NCBI RefSeq assembly: GCF_000341345.1
Contig: NC_020302.1
Span: 2,150,075 to 2,214,074 of the forward strand
Direction: 5' to 3'
Length of the DNA stretch: 64,000 nucleotides
From: Corynebacterium halotolerans YIM 70093 = DSM 44683
GTDB taxonomy: Bacteria; Actinomycetota; Actinomycetes; Mycobacteriales; Mycobacteriaceae
How positions within the stretch are numbered: the stretch's first letter is position 1; every line of letters starts with the position of its first letter. The notes beneath the pieces were generated by a model. The model worked only from the letters and a program-made list of their open reading frames with translations, did no database searches and had not been told where the DNA came from. Of the stretch, positions 1-8,238 are shown one piece after another. The translations under genes were made by a program, and so were the position numbers.

Positions 1-882
1 GTCGAGCACGTCGTTTTCGTTGGTGGCCACGATCAACCGGTCGATGGGCAGGCCCATCTGGCGGGCGACATGGCCGGCGCAGATATTGCCGAAATTGCCC
101 GTGGGCACCGAGAAAGAAATCTGCTGGTCATTGGTCTCGGTGATCTTCAACCAGGTGGAGACGTAGTAGACCACCTGGGCAACCAGCCGCGCCCAGTTGA
201 TGGAGTTCACCGCCCCGATGCGGTACTCACGCTTGAACTCGGCATCGCCCGACACGGCCTTGACGATGTCCTGGCAGTCGTCGAAGACACCGTCGACGGC
301 GATATTGAAGATATTCGGATCATCCAGCCCGAACATCTGCGCCTGCTGGAACGGCGTCATCCGCCCCGCCGGGGTCAGCATGAACACCCGGATACCGGTG
401 CGCCCGCGCATGGCGTACTCCGCCGAGGAACCCGTGTCCCCCGACGTCGCACCCAGGATGTTCATGGTCTCACCGCGGCGGCCGAGCTCGTACTCGAACA
501 GCTCACCGAGCAGCTGCATCGCCATGTCCTTGAACGCGGCCGTCGGCCCCTCCGAGAGGTGGCCGAGGTACAGCTGCCCCTCCAGGCGGGTCACGGGGAC
601 AATCTCCTCGCTCGCGAACTTCGACGAGGTGTAGGCGCGGGCCGTCATCGCCTCGATGTCCTCGGCCGGAATGTCGTCGATGAAAAGCTTGAGCACCTCG
701 GCGGCCAGCGCGGCATAGCCCTTCTCCGCCAGCAGGGTCCGCCACTGCGTCAACGTGGCGTCATCCAGCTGCGGATACTCCGCAGGCAGATAGAGCCCAC
801 CATCCGGGGCGAGACCACCGAGCAGGATGTCGGCGAACCCGACCGGGGTGCGGGAGGCGTCGCGGGTCGAAATATAGTGCAC
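1..882 (-). CDS. thrC: Threonine synthase, second tandem copy (3' end outside the window)
   Basis: This is the N-terminal 294 codons of a second threonine synthase, the PLP enzyme that turns O-phosphohomoserine into threonine. It begins at a GTG at 882 (MHYISTRDASRTP) and runs off the left edge, so it is unknown whether the copy is complete. Positions 2-838 match 1532-2368 of the upstream copy with only two differences that I could find (454 and 520), both synonymous. The first 15 or so codons and the leader are clearly diverged. The PLP-lysine motif AAFKDMAM is present. It lies 84 nt downstream of the stop of the full-length thrC and could be co-transcribed with it. Confidence 0.9.
   Translation of the reverse strand, partial: MHYISTRDASRTPVGFADILLGGLAPDGGLYLPAEYPQLDDATLTQWRTLLAEKGYAALAAEVLKLFIDDIPAEDIEAMTARAYTSSKFASEEIVPVTRLEGQLYLGHLSEGPTAAFKDMAMQLLGELFEYELGRRGETMNILGATSGDTGSSAEYAMRGRTGIRVFMLTPAGRMTPFQQAQMFGLDDPNIFNIAVDGVFDDCQDIVKAVSGDAEFKREYRIGAVNSINWARLVAQVVYYVSTWLKITETNDQQISFSVPTGNFGNICAGHVARQMGLPIDRLIVATNENDVLD
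2..838. repeat. 837-bp direct repeat, copy A (inside thrC copy 2)
   Basis: Positions 2-838 repeat 1532-2368 at an offset of 1530 nt. I see two mismatches, at 454/1984 and 520/2050. Identity stops abruptly at 838/2368, although the flanks are still recognisably homologous thrC 5' ends. The left limit cannot be judged because the window starts there. Confidence 0.95.
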
Positions 883-966
883 GCCGACCACCTTACGTGG
901 ACACCCCCGCATCCTTCCCGCGGCGCTCCCCCGGGCACCGCATCGGCCCCGGGGAGCAGGGTGTTG

Positions 967-2412
967 CTAGCGGACCTCGGTGCCCTCGATCGAGTCGATG
1001 ATGAACTGCTTGACCTTCTCGACGTCGTTCGGCAGGTCGGTGACGTGACGCTCGGCGTCGAGGATGCCCGCGAAACGCTCCGGGATCTCGGGCTCCTGGC
1101 CCGTGGCCTCGACGATGGTTTCGGCGAACTTCACCGGCAGGGCGGTCTCCAGGCAGACGATCGGGGTGTCGACGTCCTTGCGCCAGTCGCGGGCGACGAA
1201 CACACCGTCGGCGGTGTGCGGGTCAATCATGACGCCGAGCCGCTCCCAGGTGTCCTTGATCGTGGCCACCCGGTCGGCGTGGGTGGACTTGCCGGCACCA
1301 AACCCGAACTCGTCGATGACGTCCATCATGATCCTGTCCTCGGCCAGGGAGAAGCCCCCCTGCGTGTGCGCGGTGTCCAGGAGGAACCGCACGCGGGCGG
1401 CGTCGCCCTCAAGCAGGTCATAGAGGAAACGCTCGAAGTTCGACGCGCGGGAGATGTCCATCGAAGGCGAGGAGGTGGCCACGGTCTTCTCCGCGGTGCG
1501 GGGGCGGTAGTAGCCGGTGCGGAAGAACTCCTCGAGCACGTCGTTTTCGTTGGTGGCCACGATCAACCGGTCGATGGGCAGGCCCATCTGGCGGGCGACA
1601 TGGCCGGCGCAGATATTGCCGAAATTGCCCGTGGGCACCGAGAAAGAAATCTGCTGGTCATTGGTCTCGGTGATCTTCAACCAGGTGGAGACGTAGTAGA
1701 CCACCTGGGCAACCAGCCGCGCCCAGTTGATGGAGTTCACCGCCCCGATGCGGTACTCACGCTTGAACTCGGCATCGCCCGACACGGCCTTGACGATGTC
1801 CTGGCAGTCGTCGAAGACACCGTCGACGGCGATATTGAAGATATTCGGATCATCCAGCCCGAACATCTGCGCCTGCTGGAACGGCGTCATCCGCCCCGCC
1901 GGGGTCAGCATGAACACCCGGATACCGGTGCGCCCGCGCATGGCGTACTCCGCCGAGGAACCCGTGTCCCCCGACGTCGCACCGAGGATGTTCATGGTCT
2001 CACCGCGGCGGCCGAGCTCGTACTCGAACAGCTCACCGAGCAGCTGCATGGCCATGTCCTTGAACGCGGCCGTCGGCCCCTCCGAGAGGTGGCCGAGGTA
2101 CAGCTGCCCCTCCAGGCGGGTCACGGGGACAATCTCCTCGCTCGCGAACTTCGACGAGGTGTAGGCGCGGGCCGTCATCGCCTCGATGTCCTCGGCCGGA
2201 ATGTCGTCGATGAAAAGCTTGAGCACCTCGGCGGCCAGCGCGGCATAGCCCTTCTCCGCCAGCAGGGTCCGCCACTGCGTCAACGTGGCGTCATCCAGCT
2301 GCGGATACTCCGCAGGCAGATAGAGCCCACCATCCGGGGCGAGACCACCGAGCAGGATGTCGGCGAACTTGGCGGGCGTACTGGAAGCGTCTCGAGTTGA
2401 AATGTAATCCAC
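967..2412 (-). CDS. thrC: Threonine synthase
   Basis: A complete 481-residue threonine synthase, the same length as the Corynebacterium glutamicum enzyme as I remember it. It makes threonine and phosphate from O-phosphohomoserine in the cytoplasm, using PLP. Visible motifs are the N-terminal MDYISTRDAS, GHLSEGPTAAFKDMAMQ with the PLP lysine, the phosphate-binding GATSGDTGSSAEYAMRG, and SVPTGNFGNICAGH. I chose the GTG at 2412 because it gives the family N-terminus; the frame stays open upstream without homology. A nearly identical partial copy follows directly downstream. Confidence 0.95.
   Translation of the reverse strand: MDYISTRDASSTPAKFADILLGGLAPDGGLYLPAEYPQLDDATLTQWRTLLAEKGYAALAAEVLKLFIDDIPAEDIEAMTARAYTSSKFASEEIVPVTRLEGQLYLGHLSEGPTAAFKDMAMQLLGELFEYELGRRGETMNILGATSGDTGSSAEYAMRGRTGIRVFMLTPAGRMTPFQQAQMFGLDDPNIFNIAVDGVFDDCQDIVKAVSGDAEFKREYRIGAVNSINWARLVAQVVYYVSTWLKITETNDQQISFSVPTGNFGNICAGHVARQMGLPIDRLIVATNENDVLEEFFRTGYYRPRTAEKTVATSSPSMDISRASNFERFLYDLLEGDAARVRFLLDTAHTQGGFSLAEDRIMMDVIDEFGFGAGKSTHADRVATIKDTWERLGVMIDPHTADGVFVARDWRKDVDTPIVCLETALPVKFAETIVEATGQEPEIPERFAGILDAERHVTDLPNDVEKVKQFIIDSIEGTEVR
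1532..2368. repeat. 837-bp direct repeat, copy B (inside full-length thrC)
   Basis: Partner of the repeat at 2-838, with the same extent and orientation. It covers roughly thrC codons 15-294. Confidence 0.95.
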
Positions 2413-2724
2413 GTCCCACACCCTACGTTGGGCCCCAGACCCCCGCGCCCCCACTCACCCCCTACCGTGGGCGGTCGAGGCCCCGGACCGGACACAACCG
2501 CCCCCCTGTCGTGTAGTAGAATCTCCGACTGTTCCGGGCATGCCCGGAGCACGCACGGAAACCACACCTCAAGCGCGGATCCCCGCCGCTTCGTTCCTGC
2601 CATTCCCGCACGCGCCCACCGTTTTCCGGCGGCGGAGCACTGCGGACCAACCGGACGTGAGACCTGACAACTTGATGAACTACTACGCGGGCGGGCCCGT
2701 TCAGGCGGGGGGGGGCCGGAAAGC
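2413..2724. other. Divergent intergenic region between thrC and an esterase-like gene
   Basis: A 312-nt spacer that must hold the promoters of thrC (minus) and the 2725 gene (plus). I see no gene or strong hairpin. The thrC leader shares the core CACCYTACGTKG with the leader of thrC copy 2, supporting common descent. A run of G residues just before 2725 could act as ribosome binding site. Confidence 0.5.
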
Positions 2725-3696
2725 ATGACCTCCCCTGACAGGCAGGGTGGCCGGAAGTACCGGTCCGCCTCCGTCGCGCCGGTGATACTTGTGCTCGCCA
2801 TCATTTTCCTCGCCACCACCATCGCCCTCGCCCGCCTGGTCACCGAGCCCCTCGGCGCCCAGGGCCCGCCGGAGGACTACTGCTTGCCGACGACCGCGCA
2901 GGACTGCGGGTGCGTCAGCGACGCCGCCGCACGGTCCGGCGTCACCGACACCGGCGACCGGGAGCTCACCGCGGAACAGCGCGGGTACCGCGAGGAGGAG
3001 TTCACCCACGACGGTGTCTCCAGCACCTACCGCGTGTTCACCAACGGCATCGACACCAGTCGCCCGGTGGGCGTGGTGGTCCGCCTCCACGGTGACGGCG
3101 CCTACGAGTACGAGGGCTCGGATCAGCTGGCCAGCTGCCTGGCCGCCGTGGCCACCTCCTACAACATGGTGCTGGTGCAGCCGCTGTCCCCCTCCGACGA
3201 CCGGACCTGGTGGACGAACCTCGGGGAGAACACCCGCTGGCTGAACGCCCTGTACCGGGAGCGGATTTCCACCCTCGACGATGTCGACCCCGAACTCGCG
3301 TGGTGGATGGGCTACTCCGGGGGCGCGGAGATGATCAGCTACGGCCTGCTGCCGTACGCCGGGCACACGATCACCGCCGGCGCGATCATGACCGGCGGCG
3401 GTGGCGCACCCGCGGCAGTGCTCAGCGCCGTGCCCGAGGAGAAGAAGGAACGTCTGCCGCTGTACTGGACCACCGGCACCCGCGACACCGGGGCCGACCC
3501 CGCCGCCGAGTTCGACGCCCTCAGCGCCGCCCGCGAGGGCGCGGCGTTCTACCGCGATCAGGGCTTCGCGAATGTGACCACGGACTTCACCCGCGACGAC
3601 GACCACTTCACCCTCGACGAGGTCGACGTGCTCCACGACGTGCTGGCGGAGGCCCACCCCGTGGACGCCGTTTCCCCGGAACCCCAGACCTCCTGA
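2725..3696 (+). CDS. Exported or membrane-anchored alpha/beta hydrolase, esterase/PHB depolymerase-like
   Basis: A 323-residue protein with one hydrophobic segment at about residues 17-36, after a short basic N-terminus, so it is either secreted or tethered facing outward. The body resembles the LpqC/polyhydroxybutyrate depolymerase-like branch of alpha/beta hydrolases. It has VRLHGDGAYEY near the oxyanion region, the nucleophile elbow GYSGGAEM with Ser about 198, and a C-terminal DDHFTLDE that could give the catalytic histidine. Several cysteines follow the hydrophobic segment (YCLPTTAQDCGC) and may form disulfides. The substrate is unknown. It is followed by a long AT-rich spacer, so it is probably a single-gene unit. 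Confidence 0.75.
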   Translation: MTSPDRQGGRKYRSASVAPVILVLAIIFLATTIALARLVTEPLGAQGPPEDYCLPTTAQDCGCVSDAAARSGVTDTGDRELTAEQRGYREEEFTHDGVSSTYRVFTNGIDTSRPVGVVVRLHGDGAYEYEGSDQLASCLAAVATSYNMVLVQPLSPSDDRTWWTNLGENTRWLNALYRERISTLDDVDPELAWWMGYSGGAEMISYGLLPYAGHTITAGAIMTGGGGAPAAVLSAVPEEKKERLPLYWTTGTRDTGADPAAEFDALSAAREGAAFYRDQGFANVTTDFTRDDDHFTLDEVDVLHDVLAEAHPVDAVSPEPQTS

Positions 3697-3806
3697 GGCC
3701 GTGAGGCGATCCCCCCGGGACCGCCGACGGCCCTCGACCCCTCCCCCGAATCAGGGTGGACAGGCGCGCAATCCCATCCCCACCAAGAAACGTGACTAAC
3801 CTCACA

Positions 3807-3821
3807 TATATTTTTCTCATT
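3807..3821 (+). repeat. 15-bp AT-rich direct repeat, copy 1
   Basis: The sequence TATATTTTTCTCATT occurs here and again at 4023-4037, 216 nt apart. A DtxR-like half-site (GACTAACCTCA) lies just before this copy. It may be part of a duplicated promoter or operator. Confidence 0.8.
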
Positions 3822-3989
3822 AATAAGAACTTGCTGAGGAAATCGGGGCCGCCACTCAGGGGGTGACCTTTTCCCGCTTTTCGGACGGCTTTCCGCCGGA
3901 AATCAATGCATTCCCCATTTTCCAGGGTGAATCGGGGGCGAAAAGTGATTATCTTTACATTTTTTGCACTCCGCAAGCTCCGCACGGAG

Positions 3990-4008
3990 TCAGGCGAGCC
4001 TACCCTGC
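3990..4008. promoter_or_regulatory. Candidate DtxR/IdeR-type iron-repressor operator
   Basis: The 19 nt TCAGGCGAGCCTACCCTGC match the DtxR consensus TTAGGTTAGSCTAACCTAA at about 13 of 19 positions and keep the central AGSCTA. The site lies in the AT-rich leader about 200 nt before the synthetase start. This is a by-eye match and could be chance. If real, the synthetase would be derepressed by iron limitation. Confidence 0.35.
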
Positions 4009-4022
4009 CCCAGCCTTTTTCT

Positions 4023-4037
4023 TATATTTTTCTCATT
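4023..4037 (+). repeat. 15-bp AT-rich direct repeat, copy 2
   Basis: An exact second copy of TATATTTTTCTCATT (first at 3807-3821). The DtxR-like element at 3990-4008 ends 14 nt before it. Confidence 0.8.
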
Positions 4038-4209
4038 GCATTCCTCAGGAAACTTTTATACTTTCAACTTGCTCGGGCATGTTTCGTAACCAGCCTGCCT
4101 CAAACCTGAGCCGTAACTAAGAACATTGAGCCCCGCGCGGAGAGGACCTCTGCGTCTCAACCGCCCGGCATTGCCGCCTCCCTGTGCCGATTTAGGAGCC
4201 ACCATCGCC

Positions 4210-7200
4210 ATGAACCACTGGGACAAGACCTCGGATGCTGACCCCGCTGCTGATTCACCCGTAAAAGATCACGGTGAACGGGCGATTTTCGGGGTAGAGC
4301 GCCCCTCCCCTCCGAGAACCCTGATTGACATCCTCAAGACCACCATCGCGGCCCACCCCGACGCCGTCGCGATCGAGAACGGCCGGTCCGCCATCACCTA
4401 CGGCGAGCTCGAGCACGTCCTCGACGAGCAGGCCCGGCGTCTCGCCGAGCTCGGCGTCGGGCGCGGGTCCCGCGTCGGCATCCGCGTCCCCTCCGGAACC
4501 ACGTATCTCTACGTGGCCATCCTGTCCACCATCTGGGCCGGCGCCGCCTACGTACCCGTCGACTGGGACGATCCGGACACCCGCGCCACCACGGTGTGGG
4601 AGGAGGCCGGCGTCGATGTCGTCTACGGCAGGGATCTGTCGCTGACCAGGATGAAGGAAGGCCCGGCCGTCGATCCCTCGGAGCAGACCCCCACCCTGAC
4701 CGACGACGCCTGGATCATCTTCACCTCGGGCTCCACGGGCAAGCCGAAGGGCGTGGCCATCCAGCACCGCTCGGCCGCCGCCTGGGTCGACGCCGAGTCC
4801 CGGATGTTCCTGCTCGACGCCCCGCTCGGTCCGGCCGACCGCGTCATGGCCGGCCTCTCGGTGGCCTTCGACGCCTCGTGCGAGGAGATGTGGCTGGCCT
4901 GGCGCTACGGCGCCACCCTCGTCGCCGCGGACCGCAACGTCGTCAAGTCCGGGGATTCCCTCGGTGAGTGGATTATCCACCACCGCATCAGCGTCGTCTC
5001 CACGGTGCCCACCCTGGCCTCCTTCTGGCCGGAGGAGGCGCTCAACAACGTCCGCCTGCTGATCTTCGGCGGGGAGGCCTGCCCCCTGGATCTGGTGCTC
5101 CGCCTCCAGGCTCCGGGCCGGGAGATCTGGAACACCTACGGCCCCACCGAGACCACGGTGATCGTCACCGGCCAGCTGATGACCCCGGATCCACCGGTGC
5201 GCATCGGCCGCCCGATCCCCGGGTGGGAGGCCGTCGTCGTCGACTCCGAGGGCCAGCCCGTCAAGTGGGGCGAGTCCGGCGAGCTGATCGTCGGCGGTGT
5301 GGGCCTGGGCCGCTACCTCGACCCGCAGAAGGACGCGGAGGTCTACGCCCCGCTGCCGTCGATGGGCTGGGAGCGCGCCTACCGCACCGGTGACCTCGTC
5401 CGCGCCGAGCAGGAGGGCCTGATCTTCCAGGGTCGCGCCGACGACCAGATCAAGTTCGGCGGCCGTCGCCTCGAGCTCGGGGAGATCGACGACCACCTGA
5501 CCAGGCTTCCCGACGTCCGCGTCGGCGCCGCCGCGATGCACAAGACCCCGGCCGGCTCCGACGTGCTCGTCGGCTACCTCGTCGCCGAGCCGGACGCCCG
5601 GATCGATTTCTCCATGGCCCGGGAGCTGCTGGGCAGGTCCCTGCCGGGCGGCATCGTGCCGACCCTGTGCGTCCTGCCCGAGATGCCGATGAAGACCTCG
5701 GGCAAGGTCGACCGCAAGGCCCTGCCCTGGCCGCTGCCGGCCGACAGCACCCCGGGCTCGGAGGTCGACCTCCCCGCTGAGCTGGAGTGGCTCGCCGAGC
5801 GCTGGACCGACCAGCTCGGCCCGGTGCCCCTGGCCGCCGACAGCGATTTCTTCGACCTCGGCGGCAGCTCGGTGGCCATCGCCAAGCTGGTCGTCGAGCT
5901 GCGCAAGAAGTACGCCGGCGCGGACATCGCGGAGCTCTACAACAACCGCACCCTGGAGCGCATGGCCGCCTACCTGGACACCCTCGACACCGAGGTGTCC
6001 ACCCGCCGCATGCCGGCTCCCCTGCCCTGGTACACCGGCCTGTTCCAGGCCGCCACGGTGGCCGGGCTCTACGTCATCAACGGCCTGCGCTACGTCAGCG
6101 GCGCGCTGCTCGTCCTGTGGATCCTCAAGGAGGTCTTCGACGCCGGGTGGGTGCCCCAACCGCCGCTGGTACCGGTGCTCATCGCCTGGATCCTGCTGTT
6201 CTCCACGGCGGGCAAGATGCTCATGACCGCCGTCGGCGTGCGCGTGCTCACCGCGGGCCTGCGCCCCGGCACCTATCTGCGTGGCGGCACCACCCACCTG
6301 CGGGTCTGGGCGGCCGAACGCCTGGTCACCTTCCAGCGTTTCGACGCCATGCTCGGCTCGCCGCTGATGCCGACGTTCTACCGCATGCTGGGCAACAAGG
6401 TCGGCTCGCACGCCCACCTCCACAGCTTCCCCTCCGTGACCGGCCTGGTCACCATCGGTGACAACGTCGCCATCGAGGGCGAGGTCGACCTCCACGGCTA
6501 CTGGATCGAGGGCGACCAGTTCCGCGTGGGCACCATCGACATCGAGGACGGGGTCCGGGTGGGAACCCGCTCGGTCATCTCCCCGAACGCCACGATCAAC
6601 ACCGGCGCGGAGATCCTCCCCGGCTCCCACGTCGAAGGCTCCGTGCGCGGCCACCAGCTCTGGGGCGGGTCCCCGCTGCAGCACTGGGGTGACGCCGGCC
6701 AGAACTGGCCCACCGAGGACCCCCGCACCACCCCGACGGTGCACCGCCTCGACGGCTTCACCCACCACGTCCTCCACATGCTCGGACTCGGCTGGATCAC
6801 CCTGCTGCCGATCCTCGCGATCCTGCCCGGCGCGGTCCTCGTCTTCGAGAAGGTCCGCATCATCCAGATGTACGAGTACGTCTTCCCGATCCTGGCGGTC
6901 TGGATCCCGGTGTTCGTGCTCCTGACCGTGGTCACCTGGCTCTGCCTGGTCATCCTCACGGTCCGCCTGCTGTCCACGATGATCAAGCCCGGCTACTATC
7001 CGGACCGCAGCGGCACCGGCTGGGCGGTGTGGCTGACCCACGCGCTGATGGAGCGCACCCTGACCTCGACCTACTTCATCTACGCCTCCTGGTTGACCCC
7101 GGTGTTCATGCGCCTGCTGGGCGCCAAGGTCGGCAGGGACACCGAGATCTCCACCGTGGTCACCATCCCCCACCTCACGTGGATCGAGGACCGCACCTTC

Positions 7201-8238
7201 CTCGCCGACCACGCCCTGGCCTCCAGCGCGCGCTACCGTGCCGGCTGGGTCCACGTCGGCACCACCGTCATCGGTGAGGGCAGCTTCGTCGGCAATTCCG
7301 CCATCGTCGGCCCCGACCGCGATCTCCCACCGGAGTCGCTGGTGGCCGTGCTCTCCTCCACCCCGTACCGCGCCGAGCGCGGTTCCTCCTGGCTGGGCCG
7401 CAAGCCCGTGGCGATCCCGCGCAAGAAGGTCAACGCCGACGCAGACGCCACCTACAACCCGGGGGCGAAGCTCAAGGTCGCCCGCGCGCTCGTCGAGTTC
7501 CTGCGCCTGACCCCCGCCGTGCTCGCCGCCTGGCTGGACCTGGCGATCATCTACGTCGGGACGATGATCTACATGCAGGGCTTCCTCGCCGGGGATCCGT
7601 GGCGCGGCCTGCTCTACGTCACCCTCCTGTCCGGCCCGATCGTGCTGGCCGCCGGCATCATCGCCAGCGTCATCCCGATCATCGTCAAGTGGCTGGTCGT
7701 CGGCCGCTTCACCGCCGGCGAGCGCACCCTGTTCAGCACCTTCGTGTGGCGCAGCGAGCTGGCCGACAACTTCGTCGAGCCGCTGGCCGTCCCGAGCCTC
7801 ATCCGGATGAGCCTGGGCTCGCCCATGTTCAACATGTGGGCCCGGCTGATGGGCACCAGGATCGGCCGCGACGTCTGGTGCGAGACCTGGTGGCTGCCCG
7901 AGTTCGACCTGATCACCCTCCAGGACCGGTGCACCGTCAACCGCGGCACCGTCGTCCAGACCCACCTCTTCCACGACCGGGTGATGTCCCTGGAGCGCGT
8001 CACCCTCGGCCGCGGCGCCACCCTCGGCACCAACAGCTTCCTCCTGCCGGGCTCCGCACTCGGGGACCGCTCCACCGTCGCACCGGGCTCCCTGGTGCTG
8101 CGCCAGGACGAGATCCCCGCCGACTCCGTGTGGGCGGGCAACCCGGTGCGCCGCGTCAAGGAAAACCGGCCCCGGCAGAACACCCCCGTGCCCCCGCACA
8201 ACCCCAACGACTCTGAGAAAGCGGTGAGCGTCCGATGA
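4210..8238 (+). CDS. Pls/PosA-type membrane nonribosomal peptide synthetase, probably poly-amino-acid forming
   Basis: A 1342-residue protein with the order seen in Streptomyces epsilon-poly-L-lysine synthetase (about 1319 residues). An adenylation domain spans about 30-510: TSGSTGKPKGV at 172, FDASCEEM at 220, NTYGPTETT at 308, YRTGDLV at 391, SGKVDRKALP at 497. A carrier domain has LGGSSVAI, with the phosphopantetheine Ser about 554. Then follow three pairs of membrane helices (about 612-680, 856-925, 1095-1165), each before a left-handed beta-helix domain like the three C-terminal condensation-like domains of Pls. Aligned to GrsA, the pocket reads D221 A222 E225 S264 I285 G287 T309 V317 I318 K499, near the lysine code as I recall it. 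There is no thioesterase. The start at 4210 follows AGGAG; ATG 4126 has no homology upstream. The 3' end overlaps the next gene by 4 nt. Confidence 0.9.
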   Translation: MNHWDKTSDADPAADSPVKDHGERAIFGVERPSPPRTLIDILKTTIAAHPDAVAIENGRSAITYGELEHVLDEQARRLAELGVGRGSRVGIRVPSGTTYLYVAILSTIWAGAAYVPVDWDDPDTRATTVWEEAGVDVVYGRDLSLTRMKEGPAVDPSEQTPTLTDDAWIIFTSGSTGKPKGVAIQHRSAAAWVDAESRMFLLDAPLGPADRVMAGLSVAFDASCEEMWLAWRYGATLVAADRNVVKSGDSLGEWIIHHRISVVSTVPTLASFWPEEALNNVRLLIFGGEACPLDLVLRLQAPGREIWNTYGPTETTVIVTGQLMTPDPPVRIGRPIPGWEAVVVDSEGQPVKWGESGELIVGGVGLGRYLDPQKDAEVYAPLPSMGWERAYRTGDLVRAEQEGLIFQGRADDQIKFGGRRLELGEIDDHLTRLPDVRVGAAAMHKTPAGSDVLVGYLVAEPDARIDFSMARELLGRSLPGGIVPTLCVLPEMPMKTSGKVDRKALPWPLPADSTPGSEVDLPAELEWLAERWTDQLGPVPLAADSDFFDLGGSSVAIAKLVVELRKKYAGADIAELYNNRTLERMAAYLDTLDTEVSTRRMPAPLPWYTGLFQAATVAGLYVINGLRYVSGALLVLWILKEVFDAGWVPQPPLVPVLIAWILLFSTAGKMLMTAVGVRVLTAGLRPGTYLRGGTTHLRVWAAERLVTFQRFDAMLGSPLMPTFYRMLGNKVGSHAHLHSFPSVTGLVTIGDNVAIEGEVDLHGYWIEGDQFRVGTIDIEDGVRVGTRSVISPNATINTGAEILPGSHVEGSVRGHQLWGGSPLQHWGDAGQNWPTEDPRTTPTVHRLDGFTHHVLHMLGLGWITLLPILAILPGAVLVFEKVRIIQMYEYVFPILAVWIPVFVLLTVVTWLCLVILTVRLLSTMIKPGYYPDRSGTGWAVWLTHALMERTLTSTYFIYASWLTPVFMRLLGAKVGRDTEISTVVTIPHLTWIEDRTFLADHALASSARYRAGWVHVGTTVIGEGSFVGNSAIVGPDRDLPPESLVAVLSSTPYRAERGSSWLGRKPVAIPRKKVNADADATYNPGAKLKVARALVEFLRLTPAVLAAWLDLAIIYVGTMIYMQGFLAGDPWRGLLYVTLLSGPIVLAAGIIASVIPIIVKWLVVGRFTAGERTLFSTFVWRSELADNFVEPLAVPSLIRMSLGSPMFNMWARLMGTRIGRDVWCETWWLPEFDLITLQDRCTVNRGTVVQTHLFHDRVMSLERVTLGRGATLGTNSFLLPGSALGDRSTVAPGSLVLRQDEIPADSVWAGNPVRRVKENRPRQNTPVPPHNPNDSEKAVSVR

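Larger units (their letters stand above)
3697..4209. promoter_or_regulatory. Long AT-rich leader upstream of the Pls-like synthetase gene
   Basis: About 510 nt without a convincing gene. From about 3790 to 4120 the DNA is far more AT-rich than its surroundings, with T runs, which is unusual in this chromosome. It contains a 15-bp direct repeat, a DtxR-like site and, at its 3' end, an AGGAG at 4193-4197 before the ATG at 4210. It probably holds one or more promoters of the synthetase operon. Confidence 0.6.

Noticed and set aside
70..2400. 776-residue open frame on the plus strand across both thrC copies
   Set aside because: It is the antisense shadow of thrC; the protein merely repeats because the DNA repeats, and it has no recognisable fold.
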